Source: Bacillota bacterium (GTDB lineage Bacteria; Bacillota; Clostridia; Oscillospirales; Ruminococcaceae). From it: DNA of 64,000 bases. A program made the translations under genes and the position numbers. Location: assembly GCA_029572815.1 (NCBI GenBank), contig JAKPUQ010000209.1, positions 106,878 through 170,877 of the forward strand, given 5' to 3'. The notes under the pieces were generated by a model. It ran no database searches and was not told the DNA's origin. It was given only the letters and a program-made list of their open reading frames with translations. Below, piece by piece: positions 54,001 through 62,120 of this stretch. Numbering within the stretch: position 1 is the stretch's first letter; every line of letters begins with the position of its first letter.

Positions 54001-55580
54001 TCTTCATTACTTCAGGAAGCTGATCATCCTGTACCCAGACATAACCATCGGTGAAATCGATCCTTCCTGATGCAGGCTCATGGATACCGCCTACGTCCAG
54101 GACAAGCATATCATCAAGATATACCCACATATCATCATCACCGCTGTAATCGAATACAACGTGATTATTGTTGTACAAGCCGTCTTCCGGAAGAACGAAA
54201 TTAGCATCAAGAGTCATTCCGAAATGATGATTGTAATACGGATCAGCTACCGGACCGCCCTCACCATTATTTGCTTCTTCGGAATAAAGCTGGGCATTAA
54301 AGTTAGGATCCTTATGAGTCTCATCATACTGATTGAACGGGAAGAAACCTATCGCCATGGGATAGCCGTTACCGCCGTCATTATATGCTGCGTTTGTTTC
54401 CTGATTTATGTCTGTTGCGAAATGATGATCATTATTTACAAGATAGAAAGTTCCTTCTCTTTCAGCTGTTGAGAGATCATCGCCATAAACCGTAAACTCC
54501 TTGTCGGGATTTTCCTCGGTATCAGTATTGTAGTAAGCATAGTTCTCGTTGCTGTTATAATGGTACTTTCCATCTGGATCCTTGGTAAGGAGCTTGTTTA
54601 CATCCTCATATACCGTTTTGGTAGTACCATCATTAACAGGTTCAAACAGATATTTAAGGCTATTATCTGAGCCCGAAACGGTGGGATAGCCCTCCGTATC
54701 CAGATTTCTGTTTACTATGCCCTGTACCGGTCTGTTTCCGGGAAACGCATCATGCGAAGCACCCATATCGTAGTTACCGGCATAATTATTCTTTTCCGGG
54801 TTAAGCGCCTCAGAATCTCTCTTCCACTGTCCTGTGGTTTCATCCTGATACCAATCGGAAGTATAATTTGTGTGAGGAGTACCATAAGCGAAGAACAGGA
54901 TATCATCAGCATTTGTCCTGCCTGCATTTACGCCCTTGGCATAATTGCTCGTCCAATCCTCCTCATCATCAAGCAATCTCTGCAGGTTGTTATTGCCTAC
55001 ATCGATGGAGCTTGGTCCGAAATCGAAAAGATTGATCTTGATACCGTCTGCACGGTTATCAGAGGTTGGCTTGATCGGCGGTGTTTCCGAAGCCATCAGC
55101 TGTATCGGATTGTCCAGAGCCAGCATCGGGATATCCGCTGCAAAGAGCTCTTCTTCAGAAGATTCCATATCATCTGCAATATCCTGATCCGGAGAGTTGA
55201 TCTCCACGATCGGCATACTTTCGTCATCTGCAAATGTATCCTCTTCATCGGAAGCGGTATTGTAGCCGCATACACTGCTGTGTATATGCTCTTCCATGCC
55301 ACAGACCAGGCGTCTTTCGTAGCATTCCGCTGTGTGGGTATGCTCCTCATTTTCCTCGAGTCCGCATATAAGGACATCTTCATAGCACTCATCGGTATGG
55401 GTATGCTCAGCGATGCCGCAGAGCTCTTCATTGACCATTGTAATGCCTGTATCGTGCAACCCCCCAGAGGACTCCTGATGATACAAACATTGAAAGAACA
55501 AGCAAAAGCGAGATCATGCGCCGTCGCTTGAGACTGTTTTTATGGATAAGTTCATAAAAACCGTCGATATAGTTTTTCAT
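51011..55580 (-). CDS. Giant pilus tip adhesin with fibro-slime/PA14-like and Cna_B domains, N-terminal frame break
   Basis: Sortase-anchored surface protein. The ATG at 55580 starts a long signal peptide (MKNYIDGFYELIHKN ... SLLLVLSMFVSSGVLWG). A C6 run (plus 55460-55465) then shifts the frame; removing one base joins it to LHDTGITMVNEELCG and the rest, 1522 aa. After two Cys/His repeats (EHTHTDECYE and EHTHTAECYE) comes a fibro-slime/PA14-like beta domain (DYSGDDDMWVYLDDMLVLDVGG), Cna_B domains, carbohydrate-binding-like beta modules, then LPATGG, a helix and the RRRRRD tail. The size and position before the major pilin fit a tip adhesin. The coding sequence is AT-richer than the housekeeping genes. 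Confidence 0.88.
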
Positions 55581-55605
55581 CTATATCACCGTCCCCCTTT
55601 CTAAG

Positions 55606-56178
55606 TCATTTTATCGGCCAGACCTTGAAAAAGACCTTTCCGATGATCTGATCCTTGCCCACACAGCCGATAGCCGTGCTTCTGCTGTCCACAGAAGACT
55701 CACGTCTGTCGCCCAGGAGAAAGATCTTATTGTCAGGGACCAGATAAGGAAATTCGATCTCGCATATGCCGAGACTTTTCTCGGTCACATATGGTTCCTC
55801 CAGCGGTACGTTATTAACGCTGACATTACCCTGATCGTCCATATCTATTACGTCCCCGGGTAAGCCGATAACGCGTTTAAGGAGCGTCTTGTTCTGCCAT
55901 GATACACAGCAGAGCTCCCCCTGTTTAACATTATCGGTCTTGACAAGCACGAGTATGTCTCCGTTTTTCAGTGTGGGCTCCATACTGGTGCCCGACACCT
56001 GAACAACGGGGAAGAATAAAGTTGAAGCCAACACTGCCAGCGCCGCCACTACTATTAATATAGAAACGGTGCTCAGCAGAGCGCTCAGAAATTTTCTCTT
56101 GTATTTTATCTTGCCGAGTTCGGTCTCGACCTGTTCTCTTGAAGGCATCGTGACCGATTTCTTCTTATCAGCTGCCAT
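55606..56178 (-). CDS. Signal peptidase I of the pilus operon
   Basis: 190-aa type I signal peptidase with an N-terminal cytoplasmic stretch (~1-35), one transmembrane helix (~36-58), the catalytic Ser in VSGTSMEPTL, the general-base Lys in KTLLKRVIGLPGD and the family box GDRRESSVDSR. Such enzymes sit in Gram-positive pilus operons and help pilin maturation. Its N-terminal motif (SREQVETELGKIKYKRKF) matches that of the second copy at 57242. Confidence 0.94.
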   Translation of the reverse strand: MAADKKKSVTMPSREQVETELGKIKYKRKFLSALLSTVSILIVVAALAVLASTLFFPVVQVSGTSMEPTLKNGDILVLVKTDNVKQGELCCVSWQNKTLLKRVIGLPGDVIDMDDQGNVSVNNVPLEEPYVTEKSLGICEIEFPYLVPDNKIFLLGDRRESSVDSRSTAIGCVGKDQIIGKVFFKVWPIK

Positions 56179-56218
56179 TGAACTGCTTCTTTCTTTATAT
56201 CAGATAGTGAGACGCTGC

Positions 56219-56566
56219 TCACTTTTTCCTGTTTGATGCTTTGTCCTTTGCCTTTGAAACGATCTCCGCAGCCTCTTCCTCAGCCTGTTTTATGATGTCG
56301 GCAGCTTTCTTTTCTGCCTCCTCATTTGCAAGCCTTACCTGCTCGATATAGTCATCGGCAGTCTTCTGCGCCGTCTCAAAAAGAAGATCGAGTCCGACTA
56401 CAGCCTCTGCGATCGAACCCGCTTTATTGATTTTAAGATTTTTCGACTCGAGCTGTGCCCGAAGCTCACCGACCTCTTTTACGAGTTCTTCCTGTTTCTT
56501 CTGATATTCATATATTATCGCAATAAGATCGCCGCGTTTAAGCTTTCTGAATTCCTTATCAGTCAT
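56219..56566 (-). CDS. Coiled-coil protein heading the pilus operon
   Basis: 115 aa, no signal peptide, highly charged. The N-terminus MTDKEFRKLKRGDLIAIIY is nearly shared with the 58-aa protein at 57064-57240. Then comes a coiled coil (~22-45), a short hydrophobic stretch (AEAVVGLDLLFE) and a long Ala/Glu/Lys helix to the end, somewhat DivIVA-like. It precedes the signal peptidase by 40 bases and is read first from the pilus promoter. I infer a cytoplasmic assembly or positioning factor for the secretion/sortase apparatus; not demonstrated. Confidence 0.7.
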   Translation of the reverse strand: MTDKEFRKLKRGDLIAIIYEYQKKQEELVKEVGELRAQLESKNLKINKAGSIAEAVVGLDLLFETAQKTADDYIEQVRLANEEAEKKAADIIKQAEEEAAEIVSKAKDKASNRKK

Positions 56567-56619
56567 ATTGATTGCTCCATATTATTTTTCAAATAGCGTC
56601 ATATCTTTTTCACAAACTA

Positions 56620-56648
56620 ATTATACCATCTGTTGAGTGTGCTGTCAA
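56620..56648 (-). promoter_or_regulatory. Consensus promoter of the pilus operon
   Basis: Minus strand TTGACA (56643-56648), 17-base spacer, TATAAT (56620-56625); perfect consensus. Confidence 0.85.
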
Positions 56649-56656
56649 TTAAATTT

Positions 56657-56699
56657 GTCGACTTTTAACATTTTATTCAATACTTCGTCGCTTTTAACA
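56657..56699. repeat. Direct repeat GTCG(A)CTTTTAACA next to the pilus promoter
   Basis: GTCGACTTTTAACA (56657-56670) and GTCGCTTTTAACA (56687-56699), start-to-start 30 bases, lying just upstream of the -35 box of the pilus operon. Spacing of about three helical turns fits a regulator dimer bound on one face. Confidence 0.45.
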
Positions 56700-56742
56700 A
56701 ACCTCCTGCCCATTTGCTGTTAATATCAGCTACAGTCAGCAA

Positions 56743-56760
56743 AAAGTTCCACAAAGTTCC
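56743..56760. repeat. Tandem AAAGTTCC repeat, 10-base period
   Basis: AAAGTTCC occurs at 56743-56750 and 56753-56760, one helical turn apart, between the two divergent promoters. Confidence 0.35.
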
Positions 56761-56936
56761 GCCTTGTACAAAATGTTTATTTAAATCTGAATACTACAAA
56801 ACATAATAAAAATGTCTGTTTTATGCCGCTTTCAACATTCTGCTCATTTTTTGATGTGTACTTTGCACAAATCAGCTAACTATTGCGGTATACATAAAAT
56901 ATATATTTTTTACCAATAAAAAATGACTGATTTTCA

Positions 56937-56965
56937 TTGACTGCGCAGAAAGTATGAAGTATAAT
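56937..56965 (+). promoter_or_regulatory. Consensus promoter of the second coiled-coil/signal-peptidase/sortase set
   Basis: TTGACT (56937-56942), 17-base spacer, TATAAT (56960-56965). The promoter is intact although the genes behind it are damaged. Confidence 0.8.
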
Positions 56966-57063
56966 ATAATAAGGTGATGACATTATCGCCTGTTTTCGAC
57001 AAAGGCTATTAATTATTTATATATCGTTCAAATAATACTAATTGTATATCGTGGAGGAACACT

Positions 57064-57240
57064 ATGACTGACAAACAAGTGAAAAAACTCAAGCGCTCTG
57101 AGCTTATTGAGCTGCTTTATTATGCAAGAAAAGAGATCGACAGGCTCCGGCAGGAAAACGACCAGCTGAAGGACAGACTTGACAGGCTCGTGGGCGAGGC
57201 ACTCCATGAAGCGCCTGCCGACGGCGGAACGGAGTCTTGA
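57064..57240 (+). CDS. Short coiled-coil protein, paralogue of the pilus-operon leader protein
   Basis: 58 aa with a GGAGG site before the ATG. MTDKQVKKLKRSELIELLY aligns with the first 19 residues of the 115-aa protein at 56219-56566; a heptad-like coiled coil follows (EIDRLRQENDQLKDRLDRL), but the long C-terminal helix is absent. It lies one base before the second signal peptidase gene, mirroring the intact operon. Confidence 0.7.
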   Translation: MTDKQVKKLKRSELIELLYYARKEIDRLRQENDQLKDRLDRLVGEALHEAPADGGTES

Positions 57241-57241
57241 C

Positions 57242-57827
57242 ATGAAGAAGCAGAAGGAACTTGAGCTTCCCACCGCGGAGCAGCTGAAAAAAGAAATGGA
57301 CAGGAGCCGTTACAAGCGCAGCTACATAAGAACACTCACGGGGACCTTCGGTGCGCTTCTGGCTGCCGCAGCAGCTGCTGTGATCCTTTCTGTGCTTGTT
57401 TTCCCTGTCATGCGTGTCACAGGCACAAGCATGGAGCCTAACCTCAAGGAAGATCAGGTCATACTTTGCAGCCGCCCTGCCCACATACAAAAGGGCGACA
57501 TCATCGCCTTCTATCATAATAAGAAGATACTGGTCAAGCGTGTCATCGGACTTTCGGGGGGATATTATATCCATTGACGAGAACGGCAATGTCACGGTAA
57601 GCGGCTCCCGTCTCGACGAGCCCTATGCCTCTTTGTCCGCCGAGGGAGAATGCGATATCTCTTTCCCGTTTACCGTCCCTTCGGGCAGATACTTCGTCAT
57701 GGGCGATGACAGAGCAGTCTCAGTGGACAGCAGGTCTACTGCGGCGGGCTGTGTGGCCGAGGAAAACATCATCGGCAAGGTGACATTCAGGCTTCTCCCA
57801 TTCAGCGACGCAGGCAGACTGAACTGA
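57242..57827 (+). pseudogene. Second signal peptidase I, frameshifted
   Basis: Paralogue of the pilus signal peptidase. It starts MKKQKELELPTAEQLKKEMD, has a transmembrane helix, the catalytic Ser in VTGTSMEPNL and Lys in KKILVKRVIGL, then reaches a stop at 57575-57577 because of one extra G in a G6 run (57556-57561). The rest (GDIISIDENGNVTV ... VMGDDRAVSVDSRS) is open in the next frame to 57827. Correcting one base gives 194 aa, the length of the intact copy. Both catalytic residues precede the break, but the conserved SGD/GDDR boxes do not. Confidence 0.85.
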
Positions 57828-57843
57828 CTTCGGAGGCGATACA

Positions 57844-58731
57844 ATGAAAAAGAAAAGCAGCGTCATCACTACGATGATCTTTGTGATCATGTTTATCACA
57901 GGTATCTGTCTGACACTGTACCCCTCATTCAGCAACTGGTGAAACTCCCGTATGCAGTCCCGCGCCATCGCAAGATACGACCGGGCTGTTGCAGACCTCA
58001 GCAACAACGAAAAAGAGAGAATTCTCCTGAAAGCAGAGCAGTACAACAAGGAGCTGGACAGCCTCAGCGCCCCCTTTGAGGACTATGAGCAGATAAGCGG
58101 CTATGAGGATATTCTGGACATCACGGGTACAGGTATCATGGGATATATCACTATCCCGAAGATAGATGTTTACCTGCCTATCTACCACGGAACAAGTCCC
58201 GAGGTGCTCAATGTCGCTGTGGGGCATCTTCAGGGATCATCTCTCCCCGTTGGCGGAACAGGCTGCCATTCGGTAATATCAGCACACAGGGGTCCCCCCT
58301 CGGCGCGTCTTTTTACGGATATAGACCAGCTTATCGAGGACGATACCTTCACTATCACCATTCTGGACGAGGTGCTGACCTATGAGGTGGATCAGATCGT
58401 GACCGTGCTCCCCTATGAGAGAGATGAGCTCTGTGCAGCCCCCAACGAGGACTATGTCACCCTTATGACCTGTACTCCCTACGGTATTAACACCCACAGG
58501 CTGCTGGTCCGCGCACACAGGATAGACACAGTATACCCCCATAATGTAAAGGTGCCCTCTGACGCCGTTATGGCAGACGAGATGACGGTATACGCATTCA
58601 TTGCTTCGGCGGTGCTGATACTTCTCCTGATATACTGGTTCATTTCGGGAAGGCTGGGAGGACACAGGCACTTCACCGATGAGTCAGTCTACCAGATACC
58701 CCTGAAAGACGAAAAAAACAGTAAAAAATAA
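57844..58731 (+). pseudogene. Second class C sortase, in-frame TGA
   Basis: Begins MKKKSSVITTMIF with an N-terminal membrane segment, then TLYPSFSNW followed by a TGA at 57940-57942 and, in the same frame, NSRMQSRAIARYDRA and the rest of a class C sortase: SAHRGPPSARLF (His), TLMTCTPYGINTHRLLVRA (Cys, Arg) and a C-terminal helix. The TGA occupies a position that is Trp in relatives (...YWNS...), so a single TGG to TGA change is enough. Without the stop it is 295 aa. A re-start at ATG 57952 would lack the N-terminal anchor. Confidence 0.87.
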
Positions 58732-58734
58732 CGC

Positions 58735-58771
58735 AAAAAGCCCGAAGGCTGCTTGAGCAGTCCTCGGGCTT
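58735..58771. terminator. Bidirectional terminator between sortase copy and ald
   Basis: Stem AAGCCCGAGGA-like arms (58739-58749 and 58761-58771) with a five-T run on the minus strand; it ends ald and probably also the rightward sortase set. Confidence 0.85.
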
Positions 58772-58794
58772 GATCTTTCTTATTCTGTTCAGGC

Positions 58795-59910
58795 TCAGCC
58801 GATAAGGCTTGAAAGCTCTGTGTAGTCATAGCCGTGTGCAGCGGCAACGTTCTTGTTTGTCAGCTTTCCTGCGTAGGTGTTAACGCCGCTGGCAATGACC
58901 TCGCTCTTTTTGCAGGCTTCCTCAAGTCCGTTCTCCGCGATCTGGAGACCGTATCTGAGAGTTGCATTTGTGAGAGCGATAGTGCTGGTACGGGGAACTG
59001 CTCCGGGCATATTGCCTACACAGTAATGTACTACGCCCTCCTGGATATATACGGGATCATCATGGGTAGTAACGTGAGAGGTCTCTCCGCAGCCGCCCTG
59101 GTCGATAGCAACGTCAACGAATACTGCTCCGTCCTTCATCTCAGGCAGATACTTTGCCTTGAAGAGCTTGGGTGTAGAACCGCCGGGGATAAGAACCGAA
59201 CCGATGACAAGGTCAGCGTCCTTTACCGCTCTCTCTACATTGCTGTCTGTAGAGTAGAGTGTCTGTACATGAGCGCCGAACATATAGTCAAGCTGCTCAA
59301 GTCTCTTGAGGTTCACATCAAGGATAGTTACGTTTGCGCCCATGCCCACTGCTATCTTGCAGGCATTGGTTCCTACTGTACCGCCGCCCAGGATAACTAC
59401 GTTAGCCTTGGGTGTACCGGGAACACCTGCAAGGAGTATGCCTGCGCCGCCGAACTTCTTCTCCAGATACTTTGCGCCCTCCTGAATGGAAAGACGGCCT
59501 GCTATCTGGCTCATGGGAGCAAGGAGAGGAAGTGAACGGTCTGTCTCCTGAAGTGTCTCATAGGCAACTGCCTTTACCTTGCCGTCAAGGAGAGCGTCCA
59601 TCTGCTCCTTGTCAGCTGCAAGGTGGAGGTATGTATAGAGAATGAGTCCGTCATGGAAAAGAGGATATTCCGACTCCAGAGGCTCCTTTACCTTTACCAT
59701 CATGTCCACCATGTTCCAGATGTCCGCTGCGTTGTCAAGCACCGAAGCACCTGCCTCAACATACTCGGAATCTGCAAAGCCCGAGCCTGCACCTGCGCTC
59801 TTTTCGATGTACACATGGTGTCCTGCGGCTACATAAGCCTTGACATTGTCGGGAGTAAGTCCCGCTCTGAATTCATTGTTCTTGATCTCTTTTACGCATC
59901 CGATCTTCAT
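58795..59910 (-). CDS. ald: Alanine dehydrogenase
   Basis: NAD-dependent interconversion of alanine with pyruvate and ammonia. 371 aa, family length. Motifs: KEIKNNEFRAGLTP at the start (substrate Arg region), VMMVKVKEPL-like MVKVKEPL, the catalytic His/Asp area, the Rossmann loop ILGGGTVGTNACKIAVGMGA and the C-terminal NMPGAVPRTSTIALTNATL. It has a perfect promoter and a ~100-base leader, and stands alone. It links nitrogen assimilation to fermentation. Confidence 0.97.
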   Translation of the reverse strand: MKIGCVKEIKNNEFRAGLTPDNVKAYVAAGHHVYIEKSAGAGSGFADSEYVEAGASVLDNAADIWNMVDMMVKVKEPLESEYPLFHDGLILYTYLHLAADKEQMDALLDGKVKAVAYETLQETDRSLPLLAPMSQIAGRLSIQEGAKYLEKKFGGAGILLAGVPGTPKANVVILGGGTVGTNACKIAVGMGANVTILDVNLKRLEQLDYMFGAHVQTLYSTDSNVERAVKDADLVIGSVLIPGGSTPKLFKAKYLPEMKDGAVFVDVAIDQGGCGETSHVTTHDDPVYIQEGVVHYCVGNMPGAVPRTSTIALTNATLRYGLQIAENGLEEACKKSEVIASGVNTYAGKLTNKNVAAAHGYDYTELSSLIG

Positions 59911-60020
59911 ACTATTTCTCCTTTAATTATGATTTTCCGCGCAGTGTCCGTGATATGACTCTGTCAGCAGCGTGAAGACAGTCCGCTTACAGACTGCCCT
60001 CTCTGAAAAAATATAGTTTA

Positions 60021-60049
60021 ATTATACTATAATAGCAAAAACTTGTCAA
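60021..60049 (-). promoter_or_regulatory. Consensus sigma-A promoter of ald
   Basis: Minus strand TTGACA (60044-60049), 17-base spacer, TATAAT (60021-60026). The leader between it and the gene (59911-60014) holds a small CAGTC/GACTG hairpin and no other feature I can name. Confidence 0.85.
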
Positions 60050-60146
60050 GAGTAAACAGTTATTTGTACCTCAACCAGTTTAATTTATCACTTATGCCTG
60101 TGAAATAAAAGTGCCGCACCCACAAAATTTGAGTGCGGCATGATGT

Positions 60147-61256
60147 TTATCTCAGATGGTCGGGATTTTCTGCGTTGCAGCTTGGGCATCTCCTGTACTT
60201 TGCTGCAAATGTGTTTCCGCAGTACTGGCATACGGTGTTTTTTCCGCTTCCTGCTCCACTGTTGCGTGCCCCGTAAAGATCGTCCATATCAGACTGAGGC
60301 GTGTAATCGTCGTAGGACTGTGCCGGAGCCTGCTGATTACTTTTATAGGCTGCGCTGCGCTTGTAGTCCTGATAGCTCTGAAACTGCGCTGTGGGATCAT
60401 AGACGGCTCTGCCTCCTAGATTGGAACCGTCGGCAGGTACTGCGTTTCTGTACTTCAGTTCACTGAAGCCAAGCATGAAGTATGCGTGGAAAGTGACAAA
60501 ACCAAGTACGAAAAGCCCCGGGAACAAATTTCCGAAATTGAAGGAGCGGGAATAATTATCGGTAAACTCCGCGAAAGATGTCTTCACGGCTGTACCGACA
60601 TCAGTACCGTGCTCAAGCTCCCTGTGAAGCCTTCCCGTGAACTCGTTCGCCTTGTCAACTGTGATGACAGGATCGGTATCATCGCCCTGCATACCCTCCC
60701 AGTACCAGTCATTGAAGCCCGGATCAGGCTCTGTGGGCTCAGAATACACGATGAGCCAGTGCATCTCGTCATCAAACTCCTGAAGATACCTGTTATACGC
60801 ATACTCCTCAAGGCTGTTGTAGTTTTCCCATGCTTCGTTATGTATCGTGACTACAGACGGAGTAACGCCCGTCTTGTCCATGAAGCGCTCAAGCTCCTTG
60901 TAAAGCGCGTCCTCATTGTCGATCACATCTGCTTCGTCCTTCAGAACTATGTTGTGGTTATAATTCTTCGGAACAAAAGGCAGAGCATCCTTCAATGACA
61001 TGACGCCGAAAAATATGAATGGCAGATAGGCAATACCTATCAGCAGTCTTGCAGGGTGAAATCCCGGCTTGTAGTCTTTGGAAGCGTAGAAATAGCGCTG
61101 TTGTCCATGCCTGTAATAGGAATAGCGTCTTGAGCCTGCAAACGGCGATCTGCTTATAGTAGGTCCGCTTCTTCCTCCACCGTGTGAGCCGCCGTGCGAA
61201 CCTCCGTGTGAGCCTCCTCCGTGAGAGCCTCCTCCTGATGAATGTGGCATATTCAT
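60147..61256 (-). CDS. Membrane protein with His-Gly repeats, TPM-like domain and zinc ribbon
   Basis: About 369 aa from MNMPHSSGGG (61256; or the Met two codons later), which follows a GGGGGG-rich ribosome site; the longer frame upstream covers the leader. Order: a Gly/Ser/His repeat (GGGSHGGGSHGG-type), a Tyr/Arg-rich stretch, a transmembrane helix, an extracytoplasmic TPM/TLP18.3-like domain (VIDNEDALYKELERFMDKTGVTPSVVTIHNE is the typical start, shown here only by its pattern), a second helix, a Gln/Tyr-rich tail, and a C-terminal zinc ribbon CQYC ... CPSC. Function unknown; TPM domains occur in membrane-bound quality-control or phosphatase-like proteins. Confidence 0.75.
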   Translation of the reverse strand: MNMPHSSGGGSHGGGSHGGSHGGSHGGGRSGPTISRSPFAGSRRYSYYRHGQQRYFYASKDYKPGFHPARLLIGIAYLPFIFFGVMSLKDALPFVPKNYNHNIVLKDEADVIDNEDALYKELERFMDKTGVTPSVVTIHNEAWENYNSLEEYAYNRYLQEFDDEMHWLIVYSEPTEPDPGFNDWYWEGMQGDDTDPVITVDKANEFTGRLHRELEHGTDVGTAVKTSFAEFTDNYSRSFNFGNLFPGLFVLGFVTFHAYFMLGFSELKYRNAVPADGSNLGGRAVYDPTAQFQSYQDYKRSAAYKSNQQAPAQSYDDYTPQSDMDDLYGARNSGAGSGKNTVCQYCGNTFAAKYRRCPSCNAENPDHLR

Positions 61257-61408
61257 TCCCCCCTGTATCATTTTCGGCGGTGCTGCCGCCGTGCTTTGCA
61301 GGTCATAGCTATACCCTGACTTCTCTGCAAAACCGCTTCGGACATCTCCATGTCCGCCCCCTGTGCAGTCCCGAAAGCCTGTCCGCCGCCTGTACCTGCA
61401 ATATAAAC

Positions 61409-61446
61409 AGATATCATGGCAGCCCCAAATAACTGCCATGATATCT
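61409..61446. repeat. Perfect 14-bp inverted repeat at the transcript start
   Basis: AGATATCATGGCAG and its exact complement flank a ten-base spacer, within a few bases of the predicted transcription start of the TPM-like gene. No T run follows in the direction of transcription. It can be a repressor operator or a 5'-stabilising mRNA hairpin. Confidence 0.7.
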
Positions 61447-61457
61447 TTGTAACAAAT

Positions 61458-61486
61458 ATTATACAACTCTCACTGAAGTTTGTCAA
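61458..61486 (-). promoter_or_regulatory. Consensus sigma-A promoter of the TPM-like gene
   Basis: Minus strand TTGACA (61481-61486), 17-base spacer, TATAAT (61458-61463); perfect consensus. Leader of about 190 bases. Confidence 0.85.
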
Positions 61487-61507
61487 TATATCCGCGAACT
61501 GACAGAT

Positions 61508-62086
61508 TCACTTCTTTCCGCAGTTCTTGTCAAATGACGGATTGCAGGCATAGAAGTTCTTTGAATCAAGCTTATCCTGTGCTATCCGCAGCGCCTCACC
61601 GAAACGCTGGTAGTGTACTATCTCGCGCTCACGCAGGAAGCGAATGGGGTCCCGTACATCGGGATCGTCGGCAAGTCTCAGGATGTTGTCATAGGTCGTT
61701 CGCGCCTTCTGTTCCGCAGCAAGGTCTTCCTGAAGGTCCGTGAGTATATCTCCCTTGGACTGGAAATAGGCTGCGGTAAAGGGCGTGCCCGAGGCTGCCA
61801 CGGGATATATGCCCGTTGTGTGGTCAACGAAATAAGTGTCGAAGCCGCTTGCCTTTATCTCCTCCATTGACAGATCCTTTGTGAGCTGGTAGAGTATTGC
61901 CGAGATCATCTCGAAGTGTGCCAGCTCCTCGGTGCCGATGTCCGTAAGGAGTCCCTTTACCTCTCCGTAAGGCATGGCGTAGCGCTGGTTGAGATATCTC
62001 AGCGACGCAGCAAGCTCACCGTCAGGGCCGCCAAAAGCCAAAAAGTTATAAAGAAAAGCCCTCCTGAAAGGAAGGGCTTTCTTCAT
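61508..62086 (-). CDS. cotJC: CotJC-like manganese-catalase-family protein, N-terminus replaced
   Basis: Spore-coat/manganese catalase family (CotJC). From FGGPDGELAASLRYLNQRYAMPYGEV onward it matches CotJC throughout, with metal-ligand motifs GTEELAHFEM and REREIVHYQRFGEA. The normal first ~20-30 residues are missing: the sequence before the homology is a terminator hairpin and a promoter whose predicted start lies after the ATG at 62086. Thus MKKALPFRRAFLYN is probably not a genuine N-terminus. Either it uses an internal start or it is a truncated remnant. The upstream sequence is the phage lysis cassette. Confidence 0.75.
   Translation of the reverse strand: MKKALPFRRAFLYNFLAFGGPDGELAASLRYLNQRYAMPYGEVKGLLTDIGTEELAHFEMISAILYQLTKDLSMEEIKASGFDTYFVDHTTGIYPVAASGTPFTAAYFQSKGDILTDLQEDLAAEQKARTTYDNILRLADDPDVRDPIRFLREREIVHYQRFGEALRIAQDKLDSKNFYACNPSFDKNCGKK
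62051..62080 (-). terminator. Terminator after the endolysin
   Basis: Minus-strand stem AAAGCCCTTCC/GGAGGGCTTT with a four-base loop and a following T-rich stretch. It lies between the endolysin and the cotJC homology, just after another promoter. Confidence 0.75.
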
Positions 62087-62088
62087 GT

Positions 62089-62117
62089 ATTATATCATGC
62101 CGAGTGCAGACTGTCAA
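62089..62117 (-). promoter_or_regulatory. Consensus promoter facing a terminator
   Basis: Minus strand TTGACA (62112-62117), 17-base spacer, TATAAT (62089-62094). Transcripts would begin near 62082 and meet the hairpin at once. Confidence 0.65.
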
Positions 62118-62120
62118 GGC

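Larger units (their letters stand above)
56567..57063. other. Divergent control region between the two pilus-related sets
   Basis: A 497-base AT-rich gap without a gene. It holds a consensus sigma-A promoter for each direction (minus 56620-56648, plus 56937-56965) and two sets of short direct repeats between them. Confidence 0.7.

Noticed and set aside
57940..57942. TGA as a Trp codon in this organism
   Set aside because: Many intact genes here end with TGA (rpoD, rpsU, the GS-like gene, ANTAR) and use TGG for Trp, so a code change is excluded; a point mutation is simpler.
61268..61466. Long N-terminal extension of the TPM-like protein, or a leader peptide in the same stretch
   Set aside because: No ribosome site precedes these starts, the stretch overlaps the inverted repeat, and a strong site lies at the internal Met.
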